Of a stretch of DNA of 64,000 nucleotides, positions 1 to 7,469 are shown one piece after another. The DNA is taken from contig NZ_VSST01000086.1 of NCBI RefSeq assembly GCF_019402665.1, forward strand, positions 1 to 64,000. Reading direction: 5' to 3'. The notes beneath the pieces were generated by a model that saw only the letters and a program-made list of their open reading frames with translations, made no database searches and was not told the origin of the DNA. Each line of letters starts with the position of its first letter. Position 1 is the first letter of the stretch. Made by a program: the position numbers and the translations under genes. The DNA is from Bradyrhizobium canariense. GTDB lineage: Bacteria; Pseudomonadota; Alphaproteobacteria; Rhizobiales; Xanthobacteraceae.

Positions 1-95
1 GGGCGATCCAGTACTCCGAGCCGGTTGTGATTAGTCGATGGGCTGCGGCGTACTGGATGCCCCGCCTTCGCGGGGCATGACAGCGGTGGTAAAGG
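1..95. repeat. Intergenic palindromic repeat
   Basis: Two nested inverted repeats are visible: ATCCAGTAC (6-14) pairs with GTACTGGAT (50-58), and ATGCCCCGC (57-65) pairs with GCGGGGCAT (70-78) around a four-base loop. It lies just downstream of the FAD dehydrogenase stop codon, so the transcript could fold here. The second hairpin resembles, in its GCATGACA edge, the hairpin at 1833-1869. Probably one copy of a dispersed intergenic element; the copy number cannot be judged from one window. Confidence 0.5.
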
Positions 96-1820
96 CTAGA
101 CCAACGCTGTGGCCGCACTCGCCCCGGCCACACTCCCCTCCGCCAGATGCCTTCCCGCGATGTAGCCGAATGTCAGCGCCGGCCCGAGCGTGATGCCCGG
201 CCCGGGGCAATTGCCGTTCATGATCGAGCCCATGTCGTTGCCGCAGGCGTAGAGGCCCGCAACCGGCGTGCCATCCTCGCGCAACACGCGGGCCTGGGCA
301 TCGACCTTCATGCCGATCGCCGTGCCGAGATCGGCTGGATAGATGCGCATCGCAAAGAACGGCGCGCAGAGGATGGGCGCGACGCAGGGGTTCGGCTTAT
401 GGCTGATATCGCCGAGATATCGCTGATAGATGGTGCTGCCGCGACCGAATTCCGGATCTCGGCCGTCCTTCGCATCGGAATTGTAATTTGCGATCGTCGC
501 CGCGAGTGTCGACGGCTTGATGCCGATCCTCGCTGCGAGCTGCGCGATATCAGCGGCCTCGATTAACTCGCCGCCCGCCGCATAGCGCCTGATATTGCGC
601 GTGAACGGCCTGATACGGCCTAGGCCGTAGCTCCACAGGAACGGACGGTCGCAGATCAGATAGAACGGCCGGTCCGGGTCGCCATTGCCATCGCGCAGCA
701 TGGCGAGCACGAACTCGTGGTACGACAGCGCCTCGTTGACGAAGCGCCGGCCGGCTGCATTGACCGCGATCACGCCGGGCTTGGCGCGGTCGGTCACAAT
801 GTGCGGGAAAACGCCTCGGCTCCCATCGGCGCGCCGGAGCAGCGAGGCCGGCACCCAATAGGCCGGGCTCGTCGCATCCGTATTGAGCGCGGCGCCGGTT
901 GCAGTCGCAAGGCGGAGCCCGTCGCCAGTAGCGGACGTGTGGGTCGCCGAGATGAATCCGGCCGCGGGTGGGAAGAAGTGTTTTCGCAAGGTCGCGTCGT
1001 GCGAAAAGCCGCCGGTCGCGAGCACCACACCGCGCCGCGCGGCGATCAGGCGATCGCGCGCGCCATGACGGATAATTACACCGCCGACGCGCTCGCCCTG
1101 CATCGACAAATCCTCGACGTCCGCACTGAAGAGAATCTCGACCTGCCGCGCCAGCAGCGAGGCATACAGTCGTGCGGCGAGCGCATTGCCGAGATGCAGC
1201 GTCGTGCCGCGCGAGCTCCGCAGCCGCTGCCACGCATACTCCGAAACCAGCCGCATCGCGCGAACAGTCGAGCGCAGCGATCTTCCGGCCCGGCGCAGAT
1301 GCGGGATGTCGAGGCGGTTGACCATCATCCCGCCGAATCGCGTGAACTCCGGCAGCGGTGCGCGCAGCCGCGCGAAATGCGCGCCCAGCCGCGTGCCGTC
1401 GAAGACGACCGGCTCGAGCACGCGCCCGCCCGCGGTCGCGCCCAGCCGCTCCAGATAATAGTCCGGACAGGCTTTCACCGGCTGGAGCCGCACTTGCGTG
1501 TTGGCTTCGAGATAGGCGACCGCCTCCGGTCCGCGCGCGAGGAAAGCGGCGCGGAGACCCGCATTGGCGGGCTCGGGCACCGTGTTCGACAAATATTGCA
1601 CGGCGTCTGTGACGCTATCGGAGAGCCCCGCCTCTTTCATTTTGGCATTGGCGGGAATCCAGATCATGCCGTCGGACCAAGCGGTGGTGCCGCCGGCGAA
1701 AGCGGTCTTCTCGATCACTAGCACGCGCAGGCCCTCAGCGGCGGCGACGGCCGCAGCCGTCATGCCACCGGCGCCGGCGCCGACGACGATGACGTCGTAG
1801 GTCTCATGTGCCGGCATCAT
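96..1820 (-). CDS. FAD-dependent dehydrogenase (fumarate reductase/3-ketosteroid dehydrogenase-like flavoprotein)
   Basis: A 574-residue flavoprotein. The N-terminus has a Rossmann dinucleotide motif (GAGAGG at residues 14-19) followed by an acidic VIEK turn, and the C-terminus has the second FAD-contacting segment typical of FAD_binding_2 proteins (LYACGND...GNCPGPGITLGPA, ending near residue 560). The family includes fumarate reductase flavoproteins, 3-ketosteroid-delta1-dehydrogenases and related desaturases; the length fits the 3-ketosteroid dehydrogenase-like branch, but the substrate cannot be told from sequence alone. It has no signal peptide, so it is probably cytoplasmic. It is last in a minus-strand group with a GMC oxidoreductase and a protease; a strong hairpin (1833-1869) separates it from the protease gene. 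Two ATGs are adjacent at the start and either could be used. Confidence 0.85.
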   Translation of the reverse strand: MMPAHETYDVIVVGAGAGGMTAAAVAAAEGLRVLVIEKTAFAGGTTAWSDGMIWIPANAKMKEAGLSDSVTDAVQYLSNTVPEPANAGLRAAFLARGPEAVAYLEANTQVRLQPVKACPDYYLERLGATAGGRVLEPVVFDGTRLGAHFARLRAPLPEFTRFGGMMVNRLDIPHLRRAGRSLRSTVRAMRLVSEYAWQRLRSSRGTTLHLGNALAARLYASLLARQVEILFSADVEDLSMQGERVGGVIIRHGARDRLIAARRGVVLATGGFSHDATLRKHFFPPAAGFISATHTSATGDGLRLATATGAALNTDATSPAYWVPASLLRRADGSRGVFPHIVTDRAKPGVIAVNAAGRRFVNEALSYHEFVLAMLRDGNGDPDRPFYLICDRPFLWSYGLGRIRPFTRNIRRYAAGGELIEAADIAQLAARIGIKPSTLAATIANYNSDAKDGRDPEFGRGSTIYQRYLGDISHKPNPCVAPILCAPFFAMRIYPADLGTAIGMKVDAQARVLREDGTPVAGLYACGNDMGSIMNGNCPGPGITLGPALTFGYIAGRHLAEGSVAGASAATALV

Positions 1821-1832
1821 GCGGCGGGGTTC

Positions 1833-1869
1833 CCGAAGCGAGGCATGACACCGTCATACCTCGCTTCGG
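1833..1869. repeat. 17-bp intergenic hairpin
   Basis: Bases 833-849 of the second kilobase pair with 1853-1869 over 17 positions, with one G-T wobble and a three-base loop. It fills the 59-base gap between the HtrA-like protease stop (1880) and the FAD dehydrogenase start (1820) on the minus strand. It has no T-tract, so it is more likely an mRNA-stability or dispersed-repeat hairpin than a classical terminator. It may separate expression of the two genes. Confidence 0.6.
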
Positions 1870-1879
1870 CGCCCGCACG

Positions 1880-2899
1880 CTAGCGGGCCGGCTTGCGCTC
1901 GACCGGGTCGATCTCGATCGCCCGCAGACGGCCGAGCCGCAGCACGTCCATAGCCAGCCGCCGGCCGATCCGGTCGCGGTCGAGCACACGGATCAGATCG
2001 TCCACGCCGTTGATCTCGACGCCGTCGAGGCCGATCACGACATCGCCGGACAACAGGCCCGCCTTCGCCGCCGGCCCGTCCGGCTCGATCTGCGCCAGCA
2101 GCGCGCCCATTTTGTTCTCGACGCCGGCCAGCACCGCGTGCCGCCGCGGGATCGGCGCGGTCTGGCCGGCCACGCCGATATAGGCGCGACGGACATAGCC
2201 GTGGCGGATGATCTCCGACAGCACGAACTGCGCGGTGTTGCTGGCGACCGCAAAGCAGATCCCTTGCGCGCCATTGATGATCGCGGTGTTGATGCCGATC
2301 ACCTCGGCATTCGACGACACCAGCGGCCCGCCCGAATTTCCGGGATTGAGCGCAGCATCGGTCTGGATCACGTCCTCGATGGTGCGGCCACTGACCGAGC
2401 GGATCGAGCGCCCGAGCGCCGAGACCACGCCGGCAGTGACGGTCGATTCAAAGCCGAGCGGATTGCCGATCGCGATGACGAGCTGGCCGCGCCGCAAGGT
2501 CTTGGAGTTGCCGAGCGCCGCATAGGGCAAGTCCCGCACACCGTTGGCGCGAAGCAACGCAAGATCAGTGTCGGGATCGACGCCGAGCACCCGGGCGTCG
2601 CCGACATGGCCCTCAACGTCGCGTAGCCGGATCTCCTTCGACGAGCCGACCACGTGGCTATTGGTGAGCACGAGCCCGTCCGGCGAGATCACGATGCCCG
2701 AGCCGAGCCCGCCGCGCTCGCGGCCGTTCGGCACCTTAGGCCCGGTCTCGACGCGCACGACGGCCGGACCGACGCGGTCGGTCACGTCGATCACAGCATT
2801 TGAGTAGGCGTCCAGCAGGGCCCGGTCATCGACCGGAGCGGCCGCTTCCGTTCGCGATGACGCGGCGCCATCGACGATATCTGAGGTGAAATCCAGCAT
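1880..2899 (-). CDS. HtrA/DegP-like trypsin-fold serine protease with one PDZ domain
   Basis: A 339-residue S1C-type protease. The catalytic triad is visible as His82 (in TNSHVVG), Asp112 (in DTDLALL) and Ser189 (in NPGNSGGPL). A single PDZ domain occupies about residues 255-330, with the GDVVIGLDG carboxylate-binding region. DegP proteins normally carry a signal peptide and two PDZ domains; this one has neither, and the sequence before the protease domain is a short polar helix with no hydrophobic stretch. A cytoplasmic protease is therefore more likely than a periplasmic one, unless the start is wrong. It lies 91 bases downstream of a gluconate-dehydrogenase-subunit-like gene on the same strand. 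Confidence 0.88.
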   Translation of the reverse strand: MLDFTSDIVDGAASSRTEAAAPVDDRALLDAYSNAVIDVTDRVGPAVVRVETGPKVPNGRERGGLGSGIVISPDGLVLTNSHVVGSSKEIRLRDVEGHVGDARVLGVDPDTDLALLRANGVRDLPYAALGNSKTLRRGQLVIAIGNPLGFESTVTAGVVSALGRSIRSVSGRTIEDVIQTDAALNPGNSGGPLVSSNAEVIGINTAIINGAQGICFAVASNTAQFVLSEIIRHGYVRRAYIGVAGQTAPIPRRHAVLAGVENKMGALLAQIEPDGPAAKAGLLSGDVVIGLDGVEINGVDDLIRVLDRDRIGRRLAMDVLRLGRLRAIEIDPVERKPAR

Positions 2900-2990
2900 G
2901 ATGGGAGTCCTTGAGGCTCACACAGATGGTGGCCTGCTCCGTCAGGCGCAAGGGACCCGTCCGGGGCGCAAGGCTGGACTGCCCAGGTGG

Positions 2991-3440
2991 CTAGGGCACT
3001 CGCCGCAGCGTGCCTGCCCTTGCCTTGACCGGATCGAGCAGCGACCAGTCGCCGTCAGGGAGCACGTAGCCCTTGGGAAAAGGTGCGCGCAGTTCGAGAC
3101 CGAGCGAGCGCAGCACCCGATCGTCGCGGTAGTAGCATTGCAGCACCACGCGGACGAGCGTGGCCGCAGCCGCACCGCCGGAACTGCGAAACTCCTGCGC
3201 CACCGCGTCGCGCTTCGCCGCATCGAGCTCAGTCAACGGCTGGCCCGCGAGCCGCGCCAGATAGTCCAGCGCCGCCACCACCAATTTGGCGTCACGTCCG
3301 AGCGTCGCCAGCATGTCGGCCTGGATCGCGGGGTCGTCGGCGCCCGGCACCTTGTACTCGTCGCTGGCGGGAACGATCATCGCGGCGATAGCGCGGAGGT
3401 CGTCGCGCTGCCGCGGCGAGAGGGAGAATTGATCAGGCAT
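2991..3440 (-). CDS. Gluconate 2-dehydrogenase subunit 3-like protein
   Basis: A 149-residue protein whose first 45 residues (LSPRQRDDLRAIAAMIVPAS ... PGADD) match the pattern of the gluconate 2-dehydrogenase subunit 3 family: a short helix, an IPA-like turn and a PGA segment. Such small subunits accompany GMC flavoprotein large subunits in membrane-bound sugar or alcohol dehydrogenases. The GMC oxidoreductase immediately upstream on the same strand (3639-5237) is the obvious partner. No signal peptide is evident here, whereas subunit 3 of the classical enzyme is Tat-exported. No cytochrome c subunit gene is present nearby. The family call is moderately sure, the physiological substrate unknown. 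Confidence 0.6.
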   Translation of the reverse strand: MPDQFSLSPRQRDDLRAIAAMIVPASDEYKVPGADDPAIQADMLATLGRDAKLVVAALDYLARLAGQPLTELDAAKRDAVAQEFRSSGGAAAATLVRVVLQCYYRDDRVLRSLGLELRAPFPKGYVLPDGDWSLLDPVKARAGTLRRVP

Positions 3441-3482
3441 TGTGTCCTCTCGTCAGAACTCTACAGCTGCGGTGACGGTGCG

Positions 3483-3600
3483 CTCCCTCCCCCGCTTGCG
3501 GGGGCGGGTCGGGGAGAGGGTCTCTCCGCAGAGAGACTCCCGCAGAGGAGAGAACCCTCACCCGGCCCTTTGTGCCGACCTCTCCCGCAAGCGGGAGAGG
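3483..3600. repeat. Intergenic palindromic element, copy 1
   Basis: An imperfect long inverted repeat of about 118 bases. Both ends carry CCGCTTGCGG or CCCGCAAGCGGG cores, and the interior carries GAGAGGGTCTCTCCGC and its partner near GAGAGAACCCTCAC. Very similar elements occur at 12738-12879 and 43340-43444. It sits between the GMC oxidoreductase gene and its putative small-subunit gene. Confidence 0.7.
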
Positions 3601-3638
3601 TGCATCGAGCGCGCGGTCAGGTTTGAACATCATCTTTC

Positions 3639-5237
3639 TCAATCGAACAAATTGGCGAGGCGCTGCTTCATCTGGTCGGCGATGTAGAGCGCGAGGGCCT
3701 GAATGGTGGACGTTGGATTCACGCCGCCCGAGGTGACGAAGATGCTGCCGTCGACGATGAAGAGGTTCTTCACGTCGTGCGTGCGGCCCCATTCGTTGAC
3801 GACGGAGCGTTCGGGGTCGGTGCCCATGCGTGCCGTGCCGAGCAGGTGCCAGCCGCCCCACGGGATCGGCGAGTTGACGCAGATGTCGCTCGCCCCCGCG
3901 GTTTCGAGAATCTCGCGGCCGTGCGCCAGCGCATGCTCCATCATCTTCCGGCTGTTCTCGCTGATCGTGTAATTGATCTTCGGGGCGGGAATGCCGTGGC
4001 CGTCCTTTAAGACCGGATCGAGCGTAACCTGGTTATGCTCCTCCGGCAGGTCCTCGCAGATCGCGGAAAAGCCGAGCCGGTGGCCGTTGAGCTTGCGGAA
4101 GACGCGGTGGTGATCGGCGCCCCACGGCAGAATGCCCTTCTGCTCGCTGACGACAGCCTCGAACACCGGCCCGGCGCCGCGCACGAACTGAACGCCATAG
4201 CCGCGCACGAACCCGCGCGAGAGGTCCGTGTCATACCATTCCTTGCTCCACAGGCAGGTCGGCGGTGCGCGGTTGCTATCGGTCGGCTCCTTCACATAGC
4301 CGTAGATCTGCGCATAGGGGTGGAACATCAGGTTCTTGCCGACGAGGCCGGAGGAATTGGCAAGCCCGTTCGGAAAGCGGTTCGACGCCGAGTTCAGCAG
4401 CAGTCGCGGCGTGCCGACGCCGTTGCAGGCGATGATGACGACATGCGCCGGCTGGAACTGCTCGGCACCGTCCTTGTCGTAATAGACCACGCCGGTGGCC
4501 ATGCCGCTCTCATCGGTGGTGATCTCGCGCACCCGGCAGTGCGTACGCAGCTCGACGCCGGCGCGGACCGCGTGCGGCCAATAAGTGATGTCGGTCGAGG
4601 ATTTTGCGCCCTGCGCGCAGGCCGGCGTGCAATGGCCGAGATTGATGCAGCGCGCGCGGCCCTCGTAGTCCATGGTCGCGACCGTCGTGTCCGAGGGCCA
4701 CCAGTGCCAGCCGAGCTTGTTCATGGCCTTGCCGATGATCGCACCGGATAACCCCATCGGCTGTTGCGGCATCGGCGGATGCGTCAGCGGCGAGAGCGGG
4801 TCGCCCGACAGGCCGGACGTGCCCATCATCCGGTCGTTCTCTTCAAAGAACGGGGTCAGCGCGTCGTAGTCGATCGGCCAGTCGTCGGCGACGCCGTCGA
4901 GCGTCCTCACCTTGAAATCGGAGGGATGCAACCGCGGCCAGTGCGCGGTGTACATCACCGTCGAGCCACCGACCGCATTGTAGTTGACGACCTTGATCGG
5001 CGAATTGTCGTCGTTGATCGGATAGTCCTCGGGCCGACCGCGGACGTTGGGGCTGGACGACCACTCGCCGTAGAACTTGGCCTCCCAGTCCCGGCCCGTG
5101 CTGGGATATTCCGCCGGGTTCATCCAGCCGCCCTGCTCCAGGCAGAGAATGTGCATCTTGGTCTCGGCCAGTGACCACGCCACCGCCGCGCCTGAAGCGC
5201 CGGCGCCGATGATCAGGACGTCCACGGGGTCTTTCAT
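3639..5237 (-). CDS. GMC family oxidoreductase
   Basis: A 532-residue glucose-methanol-choline family flavoenzyme, oxidising a sugar or alcohol hydroxyl group with FAD. The dinucleotide-binding motif GAGASG is at residues 11-16, and the C-terminal catalytic pair appears as His464 (GGWHLLGTARMG) and Asn507 (GGVNPTSTIQ). The start at 5237 is chosen because it is preceded by GGGAGGAAAATTTCGCG and puts the FAD motif at the N-terminus; the reading frame stays open upstream to about 5588, but that stretch looks non-coding. No signal peptide is seen. With the small subunit-3-like protein downstream it may form a membrane-associated dehydrogenase; a quinone or cytochrome partner is not encoded here. 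Confidence 0.88.
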   Translation of the reverse strand: MKDPVDVLIIGAGASGAAVAWSLAETKMHILCLEQGGWMNPAEYPSTGRDWEAKFYGEWSSSPNVRGRPEDYPINDDNSPIKVVNYNAVGGSTVMYTAHWPRLHPSDFKVRTLDGVADDWPIDYDALTPFFEENDRMMGTSGLSGDPLSPLTHPPMPQQPMGLSGAIIGKAMNKLGWHWWPSDTTVATMDYEGRARCINLGHCTPACAQGAKSSTDITYWPHAVRAGVELRTHCRVREITTDESGMATGVVYYDKDGAEQFQPAHVVIIACNGVGTPRLLLNSASNRFPNGLANSSGLVGKNLMFHPYAQIYGYVKEPTDSNRAPPTCLWSKEWYDTDLSRGFVRGYGVQFVRGAGPVFEAVVSEQKGILPWGADHHRVFRKLNGHRLGFSAICEDLPEEHNQVTLDPVLKDGHGIPAPKINYTISENSRKMMEHALAHGREILETAGASDICVNSPIPWGGWHLLGTARMGTDPERSVVNEWGRTHDVKNLFIVDGSIFVTSGGVNPTSTIQALALYIADQMKQRLANLFD

Positions 5238-5433
5238 CGCGAAATTTTCCTCCCTTCGCCGCTTCCCGGGCGATTCGGCCTCCGCTCTGCAAGGCCGGCG
5301 AACGATAGGATCAGAGCTACGGCCGAGTAAAGCCACGAGGCCGGAATGTCGCACTTCGCGGGGCGCAGACCATTGGTATCGCCACATCCGGATGCTAGGA
5401 ACAAGGCGCACGAGCCATCGATAGCGAGACCTT

Positions 5434-6222
5434 ATGTCCTTCCGAAACTCCTTTGCCAGCGCCCGCGCTTTTGCGTTCGTTTCCTTTCTCGCCCTGTCCG
5501 GATTTCTGGGCACCACCGGCCCCGCCTCCGCGCTGACCGCCGCAGCGACGGTCCGCGACGGCAACGCCATCCAGCTCGGCGACGTCACCTATCGTCTCGA
5601 CGGCGTCGACGCGCCCGAGCTGGACCAGGTCTGCATCGACGATCACGCCGATCCCTGGACCTGCGGCATCGAGGCCCGAGATCAGCTCGCCAAGCTGATT
5701 GGCAAGCGATCGGTGCGTTGCGACGATGTCGGACCGGAAAAGAGTTTCGGCAAGCGGCACCGCGCGATCTGCACGGCCGAAGGCGACAAGACCAGCTTGA
5801 ACGAGCAGCTGGTCAAGCTCGGCTATGCCATTGCCCGCGAGCCGGTCAAGGCGAACGTCAAGTCGGCCGCGGCCGACGCAAAATCGACCTCGGCCGGAAT
5901 TTGGAAGGGCTGTTTTGTCGCACCGCAAGAATTCCGCACCGGCAAGAAGGATGGCGCGCTGCTGGGCGCCGCCTGCCGCGCCGACCGCGACAAGGAGATT
6001 CGCGCGGCGTTATTTCCCGAGGATCTGACGATGCCGCCGAGCTGTGGCATCAAGGGCAAGCTTGCGGTGCGCGCGCGCGTGACCGGCAATATCGGCATCT
6101 ACCATTTACGGGGCTGCCCGAGCTACCCCGCGACCACCAAGCCGGATCGCTGGTTCTGCTCGGAAGACGACGCCCAGGCTGCGGGCTTCCGCAAGGCCTA
6201 CAATTGCCGACGGCCGAAATGA
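5434..6222 (+). CDS. Secreted thermonuclease-family (SNase-like) protein with C-terminal cysteine domain
   Basis: A 262-residue protein with a hydrophobic signal peptide ending near residue 33 (ASA-L). Residues 35-165 form a staphylococcal-nuclease-like OB fold (VRDGNAIQLGD, RLDGVDAPELDQ, GKRHRAICTAEGD, LNEQLVKLGYA). The family normally hydrolyses DNA or RNA with Ca2+; the usual Asp and Arg positions are present in the DGVDAPE and RHRAIC segments, but activity is not proven. After a linker, the last 60 residues add a small domain with CGIKG, HLRGCPSYPAT, FCSEDDAQAAG and a final YNC, a pattern seen in Ada-like metal-binding or DNA-contact modules. It probably acts in the periplasm or outside the cell. 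A hairpin terminator follows at 6399. Confidence 0.82.
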   Translation: MSFRNSFASARAFAFVSFLALSGFLGTTGPASALTAAATVRDGNAIQLGDVTYRLDGVDAPELDQVCIDDHADPWTCGIEARDQLAKLIGKRSVRCDDVGPEKSFGKRHRAICTAEGDKTSLNEQLVKLGYAIAREPVKANVKSAAADAKSTSAGIWKGCFVAPQEFRTGKKDGALLGAACRADRDKEIRAALFPEDLTMPPSCGIKGKLAVRARVTGNIGIYHLRGCPSYPATTKPDRWFCSEDDAQAAGFRKAYNCRRPK

Positions 6223-6398
6223 CGAAGCTCATCACGCAGCCGTGAGCGCAAGCCGGAGACAGTATTCATCCGGAATTGAACTCCATCGAGAGTTTCTGCA
6301 TTTGTAAGCGTACGCGAGCGCTTTGCGCGAGCGTTTCCTTGGCGGCAATCCGGCTCTGGCCCGATTGCTTTGCTCGGGCGTTTCCTCCCTAGACTTGG

Positions 6399-6431
6399 GC
6401 CGCTTGTCACAACAAGCGGCTCTTCTTTTTT
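6399..6431 (+). terminator. Rho-independent terminator after the nuclease gene
   Basis: A 9-bp perfect stem (GCCGCTTGT with ACAAGCGGC, loop CACA) is followed directly by TCTTCTTTTTT. It lies 177 bases after the nuclease stop and 11 bases before the convergent cyoD stop, so it should stop plus-strand transcription before it runs antisense into the cyo operon. Confidence 0.82.
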
Positions 6432-6441
6432 GCATAATGCG

Positions 6442-6831
6442 CTAGCGGCGCATTGGCATGATCTGATCCATGGCTGGCATGTTCGCATTCAGATGCGCCA
6501 TGATCCAGACGGTGCCACCGACCACCAGGAACACGACCAGCAGCCCGAAGGCGAGCGCCAGCACGTTGTTGGTGTTATCGGGGCCGGTGGTGATGTGCAG
6601 GAAGAACACAAGGTGCACGCCCATTTGCGCGATCGCCAGCACGATCAGCGCGACGGGAATGGAAGGCTGCCAGACCAGATCCGTGCCGGCGATGAAGAAC
6701 GAGGTCGCCGTCAGCAGCAGCGCAAGCACGAGACCGACCACATAGCCGAGAATCCTGGTGCCGACACTGTGTTGCTCTTCCTCGCCCGGCGCGAGGTCGT
6801 GTTCGGTCCGCATATGTGCCTGATCGCTCAT
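6442..6831 (-). CDS. cyoD: Cytochrome bo3 ubiquinol oxidase subunit IV
   Basis: A 129-residue inner-membrane protein with three hydrophobic helices (about residues 26-48, 55-78 and 90-112) and the CyoD hallmark MGVHLVFFLHI near residue 70-80. Subunit IV assists assembly of the CuB site in bo3 oxidase. The start at 6831 is chosen because it gives the normal family length and overlaps the cyoC stop by four bases (ATGA), implying translational coupling. The frame remains open upstream, antisense-like, and should not be taken as a longer protein. Last gene of the cyoABCD operon. Confidence 0.95.
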   Translation of the reverse strand: MSDQAHMRTEHDLAPGEEEQHSVGTRILGYVVGLVLALLLTATSFFIAGTDLVWQPSIPVALIVLAIAQMGVHLVFFLHITTGPDNTNNVLALAFGLLVVFLVVGGTVWIMAHLNANMPAMDQIMPMRR

Positions 6832-7469
6832 ACGCCACTCCCAAGCAAATAGACGACGGAGAAGACCCCGACCCAGACAATGTCGAGTGCATGCCAGAAC
6901 AACGCAAAGCACATCATCCGGCGCAGCACGTCGGCACGAAAACCCTTTGCGAAGACCTGGGCCATCATGGTGAGGAGCCACAATATGCCGGCCGAGACGT
7001 GGAGGCCGTGGCAGCCGACCAGGGAGAAAAACGCAGTCAGGAACGCGCTGCGCGATGGGCCATAGCCTCGCGCGACGAGATCGGCGAACTCGCGAAACTC
7101 GATGACCAGAAAGATGAGGCCGAGCAAACACGTCACGGCCATCCCGAGATAGAACCAGAGCCGGTTGCGCACATCGGCCGCGATACTTGCCATGCCACAG
7201 GTGAAGCTCGACAGCAGCAGGCAGACCGTCTCGATCGCGACGTTTCGCTGCTCGAATATCTCCGAACCCTTCGGGCCGCCGGCGGTCTGGTCGGCCAGCA
7301 CCGCATAGGCCGCGAAAAAGCAGGAGAACATCACGATGTCGGAGAGCAGGAAGACCCAGAAGCCATAGGCGGTCACGATGCGCTTCGGCGCCGGGCCGGG
7401 ATGCTCGATGACGAGCCCGATGTGGTGGGGATCGGCGTGCGCACGGCCGGCGGTCGCGGTCATTGACAT
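6828..7469 (-). CDS. cyoC: Cytochrome bo3 ubiquinol oxidase subunit III
   Basis: A 213-residue subunit III of a haem-copper quinol oxidase with five predicted transmembrane helices starting near residue 35 (GFWVFLLSDIVMFSCFFAAY). The motif GCHGLHVSAG near residue 155 is typical for CyoC. It stabilises subunit I in the inner membrane and is not itself redox-active. The ATG overlaps the cyoB stop as TGATG, and the stop overlaps the cyoD start, so the three genes are coupled. Confidence 0.95.
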   Translation of the reverse strand: MSMTATAGRAHADPHHIGLVIEHPGPAPKRIVTAYGFWVFLLSDIVMFSCFFAAYAVLADQTAGGPKGSEIFEQRNVAIETVCLLLSSFTCGMASIAADVRNRLWFYLGMAVTCLLGLIFLVIEFREFADLVARGYGPSRSAFLTAFFSLVGCHGLHVSAGILWLLTMMAQVFAKGFRADVLRRMMCFALFWHALDIVWVGVFSVVYLLGSGV

